A DNA stretch of 64,000 nt from Rivularia sp. PCC 7116 (GTDB lineage Bacteria; Cyanobacteriota; Cyanobacteriia; Cyanobacteriales; Nostocaceae). The translations under genes and the position numbers were made by a program. The stretch covers positions 5,084,001 through 5,148,000 of the forward strand of contig NC_019678.1 in assembly GCF_000316665.1 (NCBI RefSeq). Reading direction: 5' to 3'. Every line of letters begins with the position of its first letter. Position 1 is the stretch's first letter. Below are positions 38,270 through 47,223 of the stretch, in pieces. Below the pieces are notes generated by a model. It saw only the letters and a list, made by a program, of their open reading frames with translations, did not search any database and was not told the DNA's origin.

Positions 38270-38434
38270 GTGAAAGGAGGCTCTACCTCTGTTGAAAATA
38301 CTCCAGGCAGAACCTCATGCAGTCTGTTCCCAGCCGAAGACTGGAAACAAGAACAAGAAACAATATTTTATTCAGAACTTCCAAAAACTTATTTACTTGT
38401 TGTCATGGGCTTGTCAGTTACAGTATTTGCATAA
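38270..38434 (+). CDS. Possible small protein, 54 residues, downstream of the radical SAM gene
   Basis: GTG start with AAGGA six bases upstream and an open frame of 54 codons: a polar N-terminus (VKGGSTSVENTPGRTSCS), FPAEDWKQEQ, and a hydrophobic end (YLLVVMGLSVTVFA). Its base composition is less AT-rich than the surrounding gap. The last 46 bases overlap the convergent hydrolase gene. Alternatively the overlap makes it spurious. I do not recognise the sequence. The hydrophobic C-terminus could be a short membrane anchor. Placement after a radical SAM gene makes a peptide substrate conceivable, which is pure inference. Confidence 0.4.
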   Translation: MKGGSTSVENTPGRTSCSLFPAEDWKQEQETIFYSELPKTYLLVVMGLSVTVFA

Positions 38435-39159
38435 CTTTTGTGCAATGACTCGTATAAGTTCGTACTGCTCTGGGAATAACTCACATCAGATAAATACTGC
38501 TTAAACCAATGGCTTGCCAAACGAGCCACCTCTTCTAGTGCACCTGATTCTTTAAATTGACGGCTGGCATTTTGTACGATTTTCAATTCTTTGTCAGCCG
38601 TTGGGATTTGTTTAATTATGTCTTCGTTTGTCGGAATTGCTGGTAAATCGTTCTCACCAACAATCAATAAAGTCGGAGTTTTGACAGAAGACAAAGTCTC
38701 ATTTGTTAAACAAGTTTTGCCGCTACAAGAAACTACAGCACCTACTAATGTAGAATTCTCTGCCGCTGCAAGCAAAGCCGCACCCGCACCCGTCTGTTCT
38801 CCGAAATAACCAATTTTTAGATTGCTGGTAAAAGGGTATTCAAGCAACCATTTTGTGGCATCAGTTAATCTTTTAGCTAAAAATTGCACATTACTACTGC
38901 AATGTTTACTGCGTAAATCAATTGCTTCTTCTTGAGGAGTTAATAAATCAATTTGTACCGTAGCTACTCCTGCTGTTTGCCTTAAAAGATGAGCTAGATA
39001 ACGATTCCGAGTACTATAGCGACCAATGCCACTATTGTGAACAAAGATTACCATTCCTTGGCAATTTTTAGGCAAAACTATTTCTGCTTGTAAACGAATA
39101 GAATCAAGTTCAATTGAAACTATTTTTTCCTCTACATGATTTACAACAGTTGTATTCAT
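38389..39159 (-). CDS. Dienelactone-hydrolase-like alpha/beta fold protein lacking catalytic Ser and His
   Basis: A 256-residue protein with the fold landmarks VIFVHNSGIGRYSTRNRYLA, IDLLTPQEE, KIGYFGEQTGAGAAL, PTLLIVGENDLPA and LEEVARLASHWF. In active relatives the elbow reads GxSTG; here it is G120-E-Q-T-G, so the nucleophile is Gln122. The acid D171 is kept, but the His position before FKE (family HLF.E) is Arg200. Both essential residues are therefore replaced, and the protein should be a non-enzymatic homologue. The frame is intact with an ATG start, so it is a maintained protein rather than debris. No signal peptide. Convergent with the radical SAM/small ORF pair and overlapping the latter. 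Confidence 0.85.
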   Translation of the reverse strand: MNTTVVNHVEEKIVSIELDSIRLQAEIVLPKNCQGMVIFVHNSGIGRYSTRNRYLAHLLRQTAGVATVQIDLLTPQEEAIDLRSKHCSSNVQFLAKRLTDATKWLLEYPFTSNLKIGYFGEQTGAGAALLAAAENSTLVGAVVSCSGKTCLTNETLSSVKTPTLLIVGENDLPAIPTNEDIIKQIPTADKELKIVQNASRQFKESGALEEVARLASHWFKQYLSDVSYSQSSTNLYESLHKSYANTVTDKPMTTSK

Positions 39160-40030
39160 TTTGGTATCCTTTTTTAAAGATGGTAATTATTTATTACTAT
39201 TACCAATGTATATTGCTATGACCCTGATTCAGTAAATAATCGTATCCGAATCATCTCTAATTTGACAAGTATTTTTTATTTTATGTGTAGCTAGCGCAAA
39301 TCAGAGAATTTAGTCGGAATATTGCTAGGGAGCAATACTGTACCGATTTTTATAGATTACTTGCTATCGTAATAGCTTAATATTTGGTAACAACTGAAAA
39401 CATAAACTAAACTTTTCAGTCCGATCTTTTACGAAATATTAAGGTAATTTTCATAAAGTATCGGTCTAAAGATAAAGAAAATATTTTATTTTTACGGCAT
39501 GTTTTTCAGCAGTATTACGCTGCTTTTTAGGTAATTTATTCTATTTATAAAACAAAATTTTGAGGAACTTGTGAGTATTTTTATTATTTTTCTAATTGTA
39601 GAAATAGAAAACCTGTAAAACAACTGGCTTAAGATATATTCCGCTAGTAGTATTTTGTACTCAGTTTGATAGAAAAAATCAGCACCCTCAAACTATAAGT
39701 ATGGTGGTTTAATAGTAAAAATTACCCCTTACCTATTACCTATTAACTTTTTATTTTCGCTATTATTGCCCAAATTAGCTAAGAAGGCAGAGACTTCTGT
39801 TATTTTTCCCACACTGTCTTACTAGGAACTAGCTTTCTTTGTCCAATGTTCAATGTTCAATGCCCAATGCCCAATTATATCAAGTCCGGCTAATTACTTA
39901 CGATATAACCCTACTGAAAAGATGGCGGTTATTATCTACTACTCATTACTTATTACTCATTACTCATTACTTATTACTTATTACTTAGCCCTCACAGATA
40001 TGATAACTGTTTAACCGGACATGATATTGC
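39160..40030. other. 870-bp intergenic region with three STRR blocks
   Basis: No gene is supported. Degenerate heptamers occur at 39718-39745 (TTACCTA), 39840-39877 (CAATGTT/CAATGCC) and 39936-39988 (CATTACT/TTATTACT). A small hairpin AGCAG-TATTA-CGCTGCT followed by T's is at about 39508-39525. The part next to 39159 should hold the promoter of the hydrolase-like gene. Confidence 0.75.
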
Positions 40031-41380
40031 CTATTCCCCATTCGCTTTAAGTACGGCTGCATAACGTTGTTCAACATCTTGCTTGTCTTCCTCGAAAGCT
40101 AATTCTTGGCGACTACCTTTCAATATCAAATCTGCATGACGACGCAAAGCTTTTTTGTGTTGAGAATTTTCAGTATATTCGGCAATAACTGCAATAGATT
40201 CTAATAAACGCACAGTTACTGCTACATCGCCGCAGCAATTTTGGCGAATTTGATTAAAAGCAGCATCGGTTAATCCTGCAAATGTTACCGGATAAGCGAT
40301 TACTCTGAGATTGTCAAAACCATCGTAACGATAAGGAGAAGGAAAATTTGTTTGAGCTAAACGAGAAAGCCCCGCGCTAAGATGATCTATGCAGCGAATC
40401 GCAGTGAAAGGATCGTTAAGACTCGGAGATAAAGCACGTAGAGCTATTTCTACCAATTGATTGATGGGAAATTCAACATCTTGCTGTTCGTTACGTTCTC
40501 TACCTAAAATAAATGCTTGCTGAATCTGCTTTTGAATGTCTTTAAAATCGGGTGTTTTGTAATTATCGCTTGCCATCGAAAGAATTTTGACTAAGTAGCC
40601 CCCCTGAATTACAAATTTTCCCGGATGAGTTAATATTTTCACCATCAAATTATGTTTGCAGGCGATATCCATCAATTTATCGGTATCAACCGCTTGCACA
40701 TAACCTTTTTTTGAAGCTCTGACGGGAAAGGCTTCACGATCAAAATTATCTGGAATCAGTTTTTGAGAATGCTTATGCTCGGGTTCGCTATAACCAATTT
40801 TTTGAGGATATAACTTTTCTATAGTGCTATCTAATTCCTGGCTGATTTGGGAAATGACATAGGAAACCTGAATAATAGTTGATGCATGATGAATAAAGTA
40901 AATCAGCACTCCGGTGCAGAATATGGCTAAAACAATTCCTACCGTTACCGAAAGATGTGGCACAAATTGATTTCTATCCTCAGCGCTTCCATAGATTGCT
41001 CGCAATACCAATAAAGAATAAACAAAAGTACTAATAAAACTACCAAGTACAATTTTATTACCTATATCCTGCATAAAATTACGCAGAATTCGAGGACCAA
41101 AATTTGAGGAAGCCAACTGAAGCGCCACAATAGTGATAGAAAAAGCCGTTGCAGTAATGCCTATTGTCGAACCTGCTACCGTTGAAAGTACGCCACGGGC
41201 ACCGTCTGCACTACCTGTATAAATCCAACCCCACTTTTCTAAAGGGCCGTAGAAACTTAATCTATCTAATCTGAGTAAAAAAAACGCTAGCAAGGTAGAT
41301 ATAGTTGTCATCACCGTGGGTACAAACCAATAGCTGGAGTTAAGGGAATCCCACAGTTTACCGAGTCTGATATTTTTCAT
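40031..41380 (-). CDS. DUF2254 membrane protein
   Basis: A 449-residue protein with four transmembrane segments in the first 170 residues (YWFVPTVMTTISTLLAFFLL, GITATAFSITIVALQLASS, LGSFISTFVYSLLVL, TVGIVLAIFCTGVLIYFI) and the DUF2254 signature GARGVLSTVAGSTIGITA. The cytosolic part has QNDPFTA-like SPSLNDPFTAIRCIDHL, also typical. Function of the family is unknown. It follows the MscS-like gene by only 6 bases, so the two form an operon and perhaps share a role in membrane tension or ion balance. Confidence 0.9.
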   Translation of the reverse strand: MKNIRLGKLWDSLNSSYWFVPTVMTTISTLLAFFLLRLDRLSFYGPLEKWGWIYTGSADGARGVLSTVAGSTIGITATAFSITIVALQLASSNFGPRILRNFMQDIGNKIVLGSFISTFVYSLLVLRAIYGSAEDRNQFVPHLSVTVGIVLAIFCTGVLIYFIHHASTIIQVSYVISQISQELDSTIEKLYPQKIGYSEPEHKHSQKLIPDNFDREAFPVRASKKGYVQAVDTDKLMDIACKHNLMVKILTHPGKFVIQGGYLVKILSMASDNYKTPDFKDIQKQIQQAFILGRERNEQQDVEFPINQLVEIALRALSPSLNDPFTAIRCIDHLSAGLSRLAQTNFPSPYRYDGFDNLRVIAYPVTFAGLTDAAFNQIRQNCCGDVAVTVRLLESIAVIAEYTENSQHKKALRRHADLILKGSRQELAFEEDKQDVEQRYAAVLKANGE

Positions 41381-41386
41381 GACTCA

Positions 41387-42433
41387 TTACTTATCAATAA
41401 TTGAAGCATTGCTAGCGTCACCGTCTCTATTTCGGGATTGGTTTTTTATCAGTCGGCTTAAAGAACCGGCGATATTGCGGCTGTTGGGAACTTCCCCGCG
41501 AGCTGCTGCTGGCCATCCCTCTCGCTGACGATTTCTGTCCCCGTCTGTTTCTTCAGTTTGATCGTGGAATAAAATTTGTTGAGTTGGGAATGGCATATCA
41601 ATGCCGTTAGCCGTTAACTTATTTTTAACTGCACTAAGTACGCGATCGCGAAAGTCTAATGCATCGGCACGGCGAGGAGGATTTATCCACCATCTACCGC
41701 GAATGTTGACGGTAAAGTCCGCTAATTCGACTACAATCGCATCCGGTGGGGGGTCGTTAAGTACACCATCAGTTTCCCTTATTGCTTCTAAAATTAACTG
41801 TTTGGCAAAGTCAATATCATCCCCATAGCCGATGCCAAAATCGTATTGTATACGTCGGTGTTCAAAAGCAGTGTTCACGGTAACGGAATTGGTAAATAAT
41901 TCAGCATTCGGAATCACAATCCGACGACCATCATAAGTTCTAATTGTAGTTGCCCTTGTCTCAATATTTTCTACAGTTCCTTCAAAGCTTTTAAATACAA
42001 TTTGGTCGTTAATTTCAAAAGGCTCGGTAAGTAAAATTAGAATTCCCGCGAGAAAGTTTTGCAGAATATCCCGGAAAGCAAAACCAATTGCCACCCCACT
42101 GATTCCAAACAATTGCACCAAATCGCCAATCTTAAACGAAGGAATAACAATTGTTAGCGCTACAAAGGAACCAATTAATATAATTACACCCTGCGCCAAA
42201 CGTCCTAAAACCATCCCTAAACTGCGAGCATTGCGACGATGGCGCGTAAATCTTCTAATTAATCTTTTTACGGCTCTAGCAATTAGAAAAAAAACTATAA
42301 AAACAATAATTGCCAAGATTATACTTGGCAATCTATCGATAGCATCTTGATACAGTTGTAGAGTCCTATCCCAAGCTGAAGTTATTTCCTCTTTGGCATT
42401 TTCTGTCGCAGACGGAGCTTGTGCAATTATCAT
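41387..42433 (-). CDS. Small-conductance mechanosensitive channel (MscS family)
   Basis: A 348-residue MscS-type channel. Three N-terminal transmembrane helices (LPSIILAIIVFIVFFLIA, LAQGVIILIGSFVALTIVI and the pore helix QLFGISGVAIGFAFRDILQN) precede the MscS beta domain (AGILILLTEPFEINDQIVF, VENIETRATTIRTYDGRRIVIPNAELF). Then come the alpha/beta part and a charged tail of about 60 residues. These channels open on hypo-osmotic shock to release solutes. Standard length. First gene of an operon with the DUF2254 gene, whose ATG follows 6 bases after this stop. Confidence 0.94.
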   Translation of the reverse strand: MIIAQAPSATENAKEEITSAWDRTLQLYQDAIDRLPSIILAIIVFIVFFLIARAVKRLIRRFTRHRRNARSLGMVLGRLAQGVIILIGSFVALTIVIPSFKIGDLVQLFGISGVAIGFAFRDILQNFLAGILILLTEPFEINDQIVFKSFEGTVENIETRATTIRTYDGRRIVIPNAELFTNSVTVNTAFEHRRIQYDFGIGYGDDIDFAKQLILEAIRETDGVLNDPPPDAIVVELADFTVNIRGRWWINPPRRADALDFRDRVLSAVKNKLTANGIDMPFPTQQILFHDQTEETDGDRNRQREGWPAAARGEVPNSRNIAGSLSRLIKNQSRNRDGDASNASIIDK

Positions 42434-42435
42434 AA

Positions 42436-42470
42436 ATAGTTTTTAGTTTTTAGTTTTTAGTTTTTGCTTT
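42436..42470. repeat. Tandem 8-bp TAGTTTTT repeat
   Basis: Four direct copies of TAGTTTTT immediately upstream of the MscS-like start codon. Confidence 0.85.
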
Positions 42471-42651
42471 CAGTAAATAGGGAGCTATTCGACTCCCACT
42501 ACCAAATATTTATTTCAATTATGATAATTATAATAATATGAAATTAAACAAACAGCAGATGATTATTAAAAATAGTTTTTCCTATATAAGATAACCAATC
42601 ATTTACTTAATAAAAATATAAATTAACTGCTTGCTGTTCGCTGCTCATTGA

Positions 42652-43116
42652 TTACTGATTCAATTGATGAATTTTCCAAGCTGTAAAAGTACCGATAGGA
42701 CTCCATATTAAATAAGGCACTAATAATAATGCAGCCCAACCGGATATTTGTAAAACAAACAAAGTCAGAATTAATCCAATAACAAATCCAATACCTCCCA
42801 CAATTGCCCCTACTTTCATACTTTGCAACCAAAGTGAAACCGGAGTGAAAGCAACAACAACAATTTCAAGTAGTAGATAGAAACCCATTAAAAACCAAGT
42901 TTGCGAACTACCTGGTTCGCTTTCCCAAATTATATAAGCAGACCAAGCACCACAGATAAAAATTACCGTCCAAATTACCGGAATTAATTTTTCAAATGTT
43001 AACCAACTCGGTCTTTGCAACCGCTTAAACCATTTGATATCCTTTGGTCTAATTATATTACTTCCGAGAGCCACTACTACAGTTACGGCTCCGATTATCA
43101 TCCAAGGTTTTAACAT
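42652..43116 (-). CDS. TspO/MBR family membrane protein
   Basis: A 154-residue protein with five transmembrane helices and the TspO signatures KRLQRPSWLTFEKLIPVIWTVIF (family W-x-P-P...P-x-W region) and the Trp-rich final helix YLIWSPIGTFTAWKIHQLN (family Y..W..Y.....N). TspO proteins bind tetrapyrroles and regulate stress responses. Several canonical aromatic residues are replaced, so it may belong to a diverged branch. The gene is monocistronic, between the MscS operon and the sigma factor gene, both on the same strand. Confidence 0.8.
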   Translation of the reverse strand: MLKPWMIIGAVTVVVALGSNIIRPKDIKWFKRLQRPSWLTFEKLIPVIWTVIFICGAWSAYIIWESEPGSSQTWFLMGFYLLLEIVVVAFTPVSLWLQSMKVGAIVGGIGFVIGLILTLFVLQISGWAALLLVPYLIWSPIGTFTAWKIHQLNQ

Positions 43117-43123
43117 TGTCTTA

Positions 43124-43155
43124 AACTGGGCATGGGGGATTGGGCATTGAACATG
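43124..43155. repeat. Short STRR (GGGCATG/GGGCATT)
   Basis: Several GGGCATG/GGGGATT/GGGCATT units directly upstream of the TspO-like gene. Confidence 0.6.
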
Positions 43156-43260
43156 GATAATTCCGGGAAATGGGGAGATAAAGGGATAAAGAAAACACTA
43201 TTAATTCTCCAATTCCTAATTAATAACTTTTTCAACTCCCTATTCCCTATTCCCTTATTT

Positions 43261-44262
43261 TCAACTTGCCATAAAACTTTTTACTTTCATTTTTTTGCGA
43301 CGCAAACGAGCGATTGCTTGACGCTGTAGTTGTCGAACTCTGGTATGAGAAATGTCCATACGCTTTGCAACTTCTGTTAATGTTAATTCGCGTCCGTCGC
43401 TTAAGCCAAAATGCAAGTTGACGACTTCTCTTTGTTGCGGTGTCAATTCTACAAGCATTTCGTCAAGACATTCTTTTAATGATTGGCTGTTGACGTAATC
43501 ATCTATGGAAGAATTTGTATCTTCGAGTAAGTCTTGCAGTTCGGTGTCTTGTCCTTCACCAACTCGTAAATCTAAGGATACGGGTTGACGGGACATGTGT
43601 AAATAATCTTGAATTTGGGCAGGTTTTAAAGACACATGGGAACTAATCTCGCTGATTGTCGGATTACGTCCTAATTGTTGAGTTAAATCGCGACGCGCTT
43701 TTTTGATTTTTTTCAGAGTTTGACATACATGAATCGGCAAACGGATAGAACGACTTTTTTGATCTAAGGCGCGGGTAATTGCTTGTCTAATCCACCAATA
43801 AGCGTAAGTAGAAAATTTATAACCTTTGTCTGGATCGAACTTTTCTACTCCTCTTTGTAAACCCAAAGTTCCTTCTTGAATTAGATCGACAAACTCCAAA
43901 TTCCGATGCTGATATTTTTTAGCGATCGCCACAACTAAGCGTAAGTTAGCTTCAATCATTTTTTGTCGGGCGATTTCTCCATTATCGAGAGTTTCTTGGA
44001 GTTGAGTTGGTGTCATTTCTACTGCATTTGCCCAAGTAGATAAGCTGGGTTCGGAGCTTGATTTTTCTGTTAAATCTTCTTTCACTTGCAGCAATTCCAT
44101 CAACTGCTTAACTCGTTGAGCAAAAAATATTTCTTCTTCACGAGATAACAATGGTACGCGCCCAATTTGGACTAAAAAAGACCTTACGGTATCTGTATTT
44201 AGTCTTTGAGTGGCGGATGCGTTATTTTGTCCCCTATCGATTACTGGTTGCATATTAATCAA
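43261..44262 (-). CDS. Group 2 sigma-70 factor (SigB/SigD-like)
   Basis: A 333-residue RNA polymerase sigma factor without the long N-terminal region of the primary sigma. Region 1.2 reads DTVRSFLVQIGRVPLLSREEE. Region 2 has ANLRLVVAIAKKYQHRNLEF, DLIQEGTLGLQRGVEKFDP and KFSTYAYWWIRQAITRAL, and region 3 has PIHVCQTLKKI. Region 4 ends with LTLTEVAKRMDISHTRVRQL, the -35 binding helix. Group 2 sigmas of cyanobacteria adjust transcription under light, carbon, nitrogen or heat stress. The start may be M1 or the ATG three codons later. The downstream and upstream genes on the same strand encode stress-type proteins, which suggests, but does not prove, a regulatory link. Confidence 0.95.
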   Translation of the reverse strand: MINMQPVIDRGQNNASATQRLNTDTVRSFLVQIGRVPLLSREEEIFFAQRVKQLMELLQVKEDLTEKSSSEPSLSTWANAVEMTPTQLQETLDNGEIARQKMIEANLRLVVAIAKKYQHRNLEFVDLIQEGTLGLQRGVEKFDPDKGYKFSTYAYWWIRQAITRALDQKSRSIRLPIHVCQTLKKIKKARRDLTQQLGRNPTISEISSHVSLKPAQIQDYLHMSRQPVSLDLRVGEGQDTELQDLLEDTNSSIDDYVNSQSLKECLDEMLVELTPQQREVVNLHFGLSDGRELTLTEVAKRMDISHTRVRQLQRQAIARLRRKKMKVKSFMAS

Positions 44263-44340
44263 AAACTCCTAAAGGCTTTAACTCAATATTGTTTTTGTGC
44301 GCTGTCAGGTGCGTTTCAAGATCAAACTTTTTTTGTATTA

Positions 44341-45108
44341 CTAAACTAAAGCCCTAGAATCTAAATTGACATTCAATCTTTGTTTCAGATGTTCGGCTAC
44401 TCTTAAGGCATTAGCTATTATTGTCAATGTCGGATTCATTGCCCCAATTGAAGGGAAGAAACTTGAATCTACCACATAAAGACTATCTATATCGTGGCTA
44501 CGACATTTTACATTGAGGACGTTAAGTGTTGAGTCACTACCAAGTCGGCAAGCTCCTCCCTGATAATTCAGAATTTTTAAAGGCATTAGTATCCCGAAAG
44601 TTCTCGGGAATCGAGCATTGCGAAGTATTTTCTCAAATTGATATCGCAAACGACGATGAACTTTTTGGTTATTTGAAAGATAATAAACTTTTATTTGTTT
44701 GTTTTTTGCTATTTCGACACGATTTTCAACATTGGGTAAGTCCTCACTTTGCATCGACCAATTAACATAAAGATTGGCAAAAACTTTCAATAAACTGTTA
44801 GGTGCCCATAGTAGAAAAGATTCTCGCATTATCGCCCATTTATGCCTTAATGGTTTTACATATCCGATTGAACCGAAATAAAAATCATTAATTACTAGTG
44901 TTTTATGAAAAAATGTTTCTTTTTTAACTGCAGGAATCGCATAAAGATTAGTTGTATTACGCTTGACTAAATTACGCCCTACCAATGCCGCAAAAAATGC
45001 CAACCTTTGGAGATAATTTTCAGATGCCGAACGCAACAATAAATCATAAGTAATGGTTCTACCTCCAGCACCAGTTCCTATAATTATTATGTCGTAATAT
45101 TGTTGCAT
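44341..45108 (-). pseudogene. Internally deleted GMC-family FAD oxidoreductase
   Basis: The N-terminus has the FAD-binding Rossmann motif DIIIIGTGAGGRTITYDL (G11-G16). Directly after it comes LLRSASENYLQRLAFFAALVGRN, which corresponds to the segment that normally lies some 220 residues later. From there the C-terminal part is complete: KTLVINDFYFGS, SEDLPNVENRVEI, DSLYVVDSSFFPSIGAMNPT and LTIIANALRVAEHLKQR. Full-length relatives have about 500 residues; this has 255. The deletion is in frame, so the ORF is open, but most of the FAD domain is missing, and oxidoreductase activity is improbable. Annotated as a pseudogene for that reason. Lies 78 bases upstream of the sigma factor gene. Confidence 0.8.
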
Positions 45109-45227
45109 TTATTTGATAGTTTATTTGTTATTAATTATTAATTTTTAGTGATAAAGAATCTATTTATGTGCCCTTATGACTTATGCTTACATCAATAAAG
45201 ACACATTTACTACAAGGATAAAGTTGA

Positions 45228-46100
45228 TTAACTCGATAGCTGTCCGCCGGTTACATCAACAAGGGCACCAGTAATAAAACTACCGTCTTGAGATGCTAAC
45301 AATACGTAAGCTGGTGCTAGTTCTTCTGGCTGTCCCGCACGCTTTAAAGCTGAATCCTTATCAAAGTTTTCTACCATTTCTTCTGGCATAGTCGCCGGAA
45401 TATTTGGTGTCCATACAGGACCGGGAACTACAGCATTAACTCTAATTTTTCGTTCTGCTAAATTTAATGCCAAGGATTTAGTAAAAGTATGAACTGCACC
45501 TTTACTAGTAGAATAATCAATTAGAAATTGCTTCCCAATTTTACCTACAATACTACCTGTATTAATTATAGCGTCGCCTTCTTGGAGATGAGGTAGCGCC
45601 GCTTTCACCATATAAAAATAGCCGTAAACGTTGGTTTCGATAGTAAGTTGAAATTGTTCAATGCTTAAATCCTCGAACTTTTCTTGCACCATTTGATAAG
45701 CTGCATTATTCACTAAAATATTCAGCTTGCCATATTTTTTGATAGTCTGTTCTACTGCTTGACGGCAAGCTTCAAAATCGCGGACATCTGCCTTGATATT
45801 TAAACAGTTTTGCTGCCTCTTTTCAACAGCTTCCTGGGTAGTTTGAGCATCTTCATCATTTTGATTATAAATAATCGCCACATCAGCCCCTTCCATTGCA
45901 TAGGCAATAGCTACAGCCCTACCAATTCCGGAGTCACCACCTGTAATTAGAGCCACTTTACCTTGCAATTTACCAGCAGCTCGATAATTAGATAAATCGC
46001 TGTCGGGCTGGGGTGTCATATCCGACTGCTTGGCAGGGTAATCTAATTTTTGTCCGGGTATCTGCTCTGGAGTTGGTCGAAATTCTTTACTTTGTGTCAT
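45228..46100 (-). CDS. Short-chain dehydrogenase/reductase (YghA/general-stress type)
   Basis: A 290-residue SDR with an N-terminal extension before the Rossmann fold. The cofactor motif is ALITGGDSGIGRAVAIAY, and NNAAYQ is the structural NNAG-like motif. The catalytic residues are Ser in INTGSIVGK and the YxxxK pair in DYSTSKGAV. The extension (PGQKLDYPAKQSDMTPQPDSDL) and length fit the stress-induced YghA/YhxC branch. Substrate unknown. It is monocistronic, in the stress block of minus-strand genes. Confidence 0.93.
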   Translation of the reverse strand: MTQSKEFRPTPEQIPGQKLDYPAKQSDMTPQPDSDLSNYRAAGKLQGKVALITGGDSGIGRAVAIAYAMEGADVAIIYNQNDEDAQTTQEAVEKRQQNCLNIKADVRDFEACRQAVEQTIKKYGKLNILVNNAAYQMVQEKFEDLSIEQFQLTIETNVYGYFYMVKAALPHLQEGDAIINTGSIVGKIGKQFLIDYSTSKGAVHTFTKSLALNLAERKIRVNAVVPGPVWTPNIPATMPEEMVENFDKDSALKRAGQPEELAPAYVLLASQDGSFITGALVDVTGGQLSS

Positions 46101-46367
46101 TGTTAATTATTGATGATTAATTATTAGATTTATCTTGCCTATTTAGGTTCAAGGAAAGAATTTAGTTCTATACTTAGTAAAGTAATAGTAAAAATATATC
46201 AAATTTGCTTTTGTGCATAACAAAATAGTAAGTATAAAGTATAGTAATTACTTCATACTTCTTCCTTTTACATTGCTAGGGTTAAAGAATATCTAATTTT
46301 ATAGTCACAAACAAAATATTGAGGATGAAATACATTTCTATCGCTGATACTTCATCCTCAAAAGCAT

Positions 46368-47132
46368 TTAAGTAATTACCTTTTGTTCAGACCAAATTCC
46401 ATTTTCATCTTCTTCATATTTTTCGTGAACTGCATTCCAAGCTGCTTCTTCTGCTTTACTTTCATCTTTCAATTTATCAAATACAGCTTTGTAGCGTTCG
46501 ATAAAAGTTTTTTGAGCGTCTTCCGATAAATGAGAACGTACTTCAGGGGCTAAATCTTGCGGATTGTTGCAGCCATCAGGACAAGCACGAGGTAAAGTAG
46601 ATTCACTGGTATGAGTTTCTTCGCCACCCGCGCTTTCCATAAGCAGTGAAATCTCTCCTGTTTTATTTGTAGGTACTTCTGCCATTACAATAAACTCCCC
46701 AGCTTTCAAGCGAGTTTCGTAAATAGCAGCTTTCTCCTTGGGCATACCTAAAGTCACCAATACCGATGCTAAACCTGCACCAGCGCTACCCGCTAAAGCA
46801 CCACTGGCAGCCCCCAAAAGCGCTCCACCGATGGGACCTGCTGCTACAACCGAGCCTACGAAGGGAATAAACAGCACGCCTACACCAGAAAGCAAACCTA
46901 ATAACGAACCGAACAAAGAACCAAAAATTGCGCCGGATCTCAATCCGCCAAATATTACGTCTTTCTTAGAAATAAAACCCGAAATTCTAGTTTCAGATTG
47001 AAAGTTATTCCCCATAACCGAAATATGGTCGCGGGATACACCTCTATCTAATAAACGACGAATGACCTTATCAACTTGGTCTTGCTGTTTAAATACGGCT
47101 GTAATAGTACGCTCTGCTTTGTAATCGGACAT
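46368..47132 (-). CDS. Stress protein: YflT-like N-terminus fused to a ChaB domain
   Basis: A 254-residue protein of two parts. Residues 1-165 resemble the general-stress YflT/DUF1269 type: a charged start ([20 protein letters not shown]), a glycine/alanine-rich membrane-associating segment ([35 protein letters not shown]), and [21 protein letters not shown]. Residues 195-254 match Cha[21 protein letters not shown], then [12 protein letters not shown]. ChaB domains often travel with such stress modules in cyanobacteria. The biochemical role is unknown. The ATG start is followed by [12 protein letters not shown]. The Dps gene lies 91 bases upstream on the same strand. Confidence 0.85.
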   Translation of the reverse strand: MSDYKAERTITAVFKQQDQVDKVIRRLLDRGVSRDHISVMGNNFQSETRISGFISKKDVIFGGLRSGAIFGSLFGSLLGLLSGVGVLFIPFVGSVVAAGPIGGALLGAASGALAGSAGAGLASVLVTLGMPKEKAAIYETRLKAGEFIVMAEVPTNKTGEISLLMESAGGEETHTSESTLPRACPDGCNNPQDLAPEVRSHLSEDAQKTFIERYKAVFDKLKDESKAEEAAWNAVHEKYEEDENGIWSEQKVIT

Positions 47133-47223
47133 TTTATTCCCCTCTCTTGATTCCCCTCTTTAGATAGATGCAGTTCGCAAATAATTTGAACTTAAAATGA
47201 AATTTATGTTTGATTAAGTGTTT

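Noticed and set aside
38184-38388. Riboswitch or structured leader downstream of the radical SAM gene
   Set aside because: Only a short CCTC-CTGG-GAGG hairpin was seen and no conserved riboswitch core could be matched; the stretch reads better as a small ORF.
42623-42832. 69-codon minus-strand ORF overlapping the TspO-like gene
   Set aside because: It is a different frame of the TspO-like gene with no motif or ribosome site.
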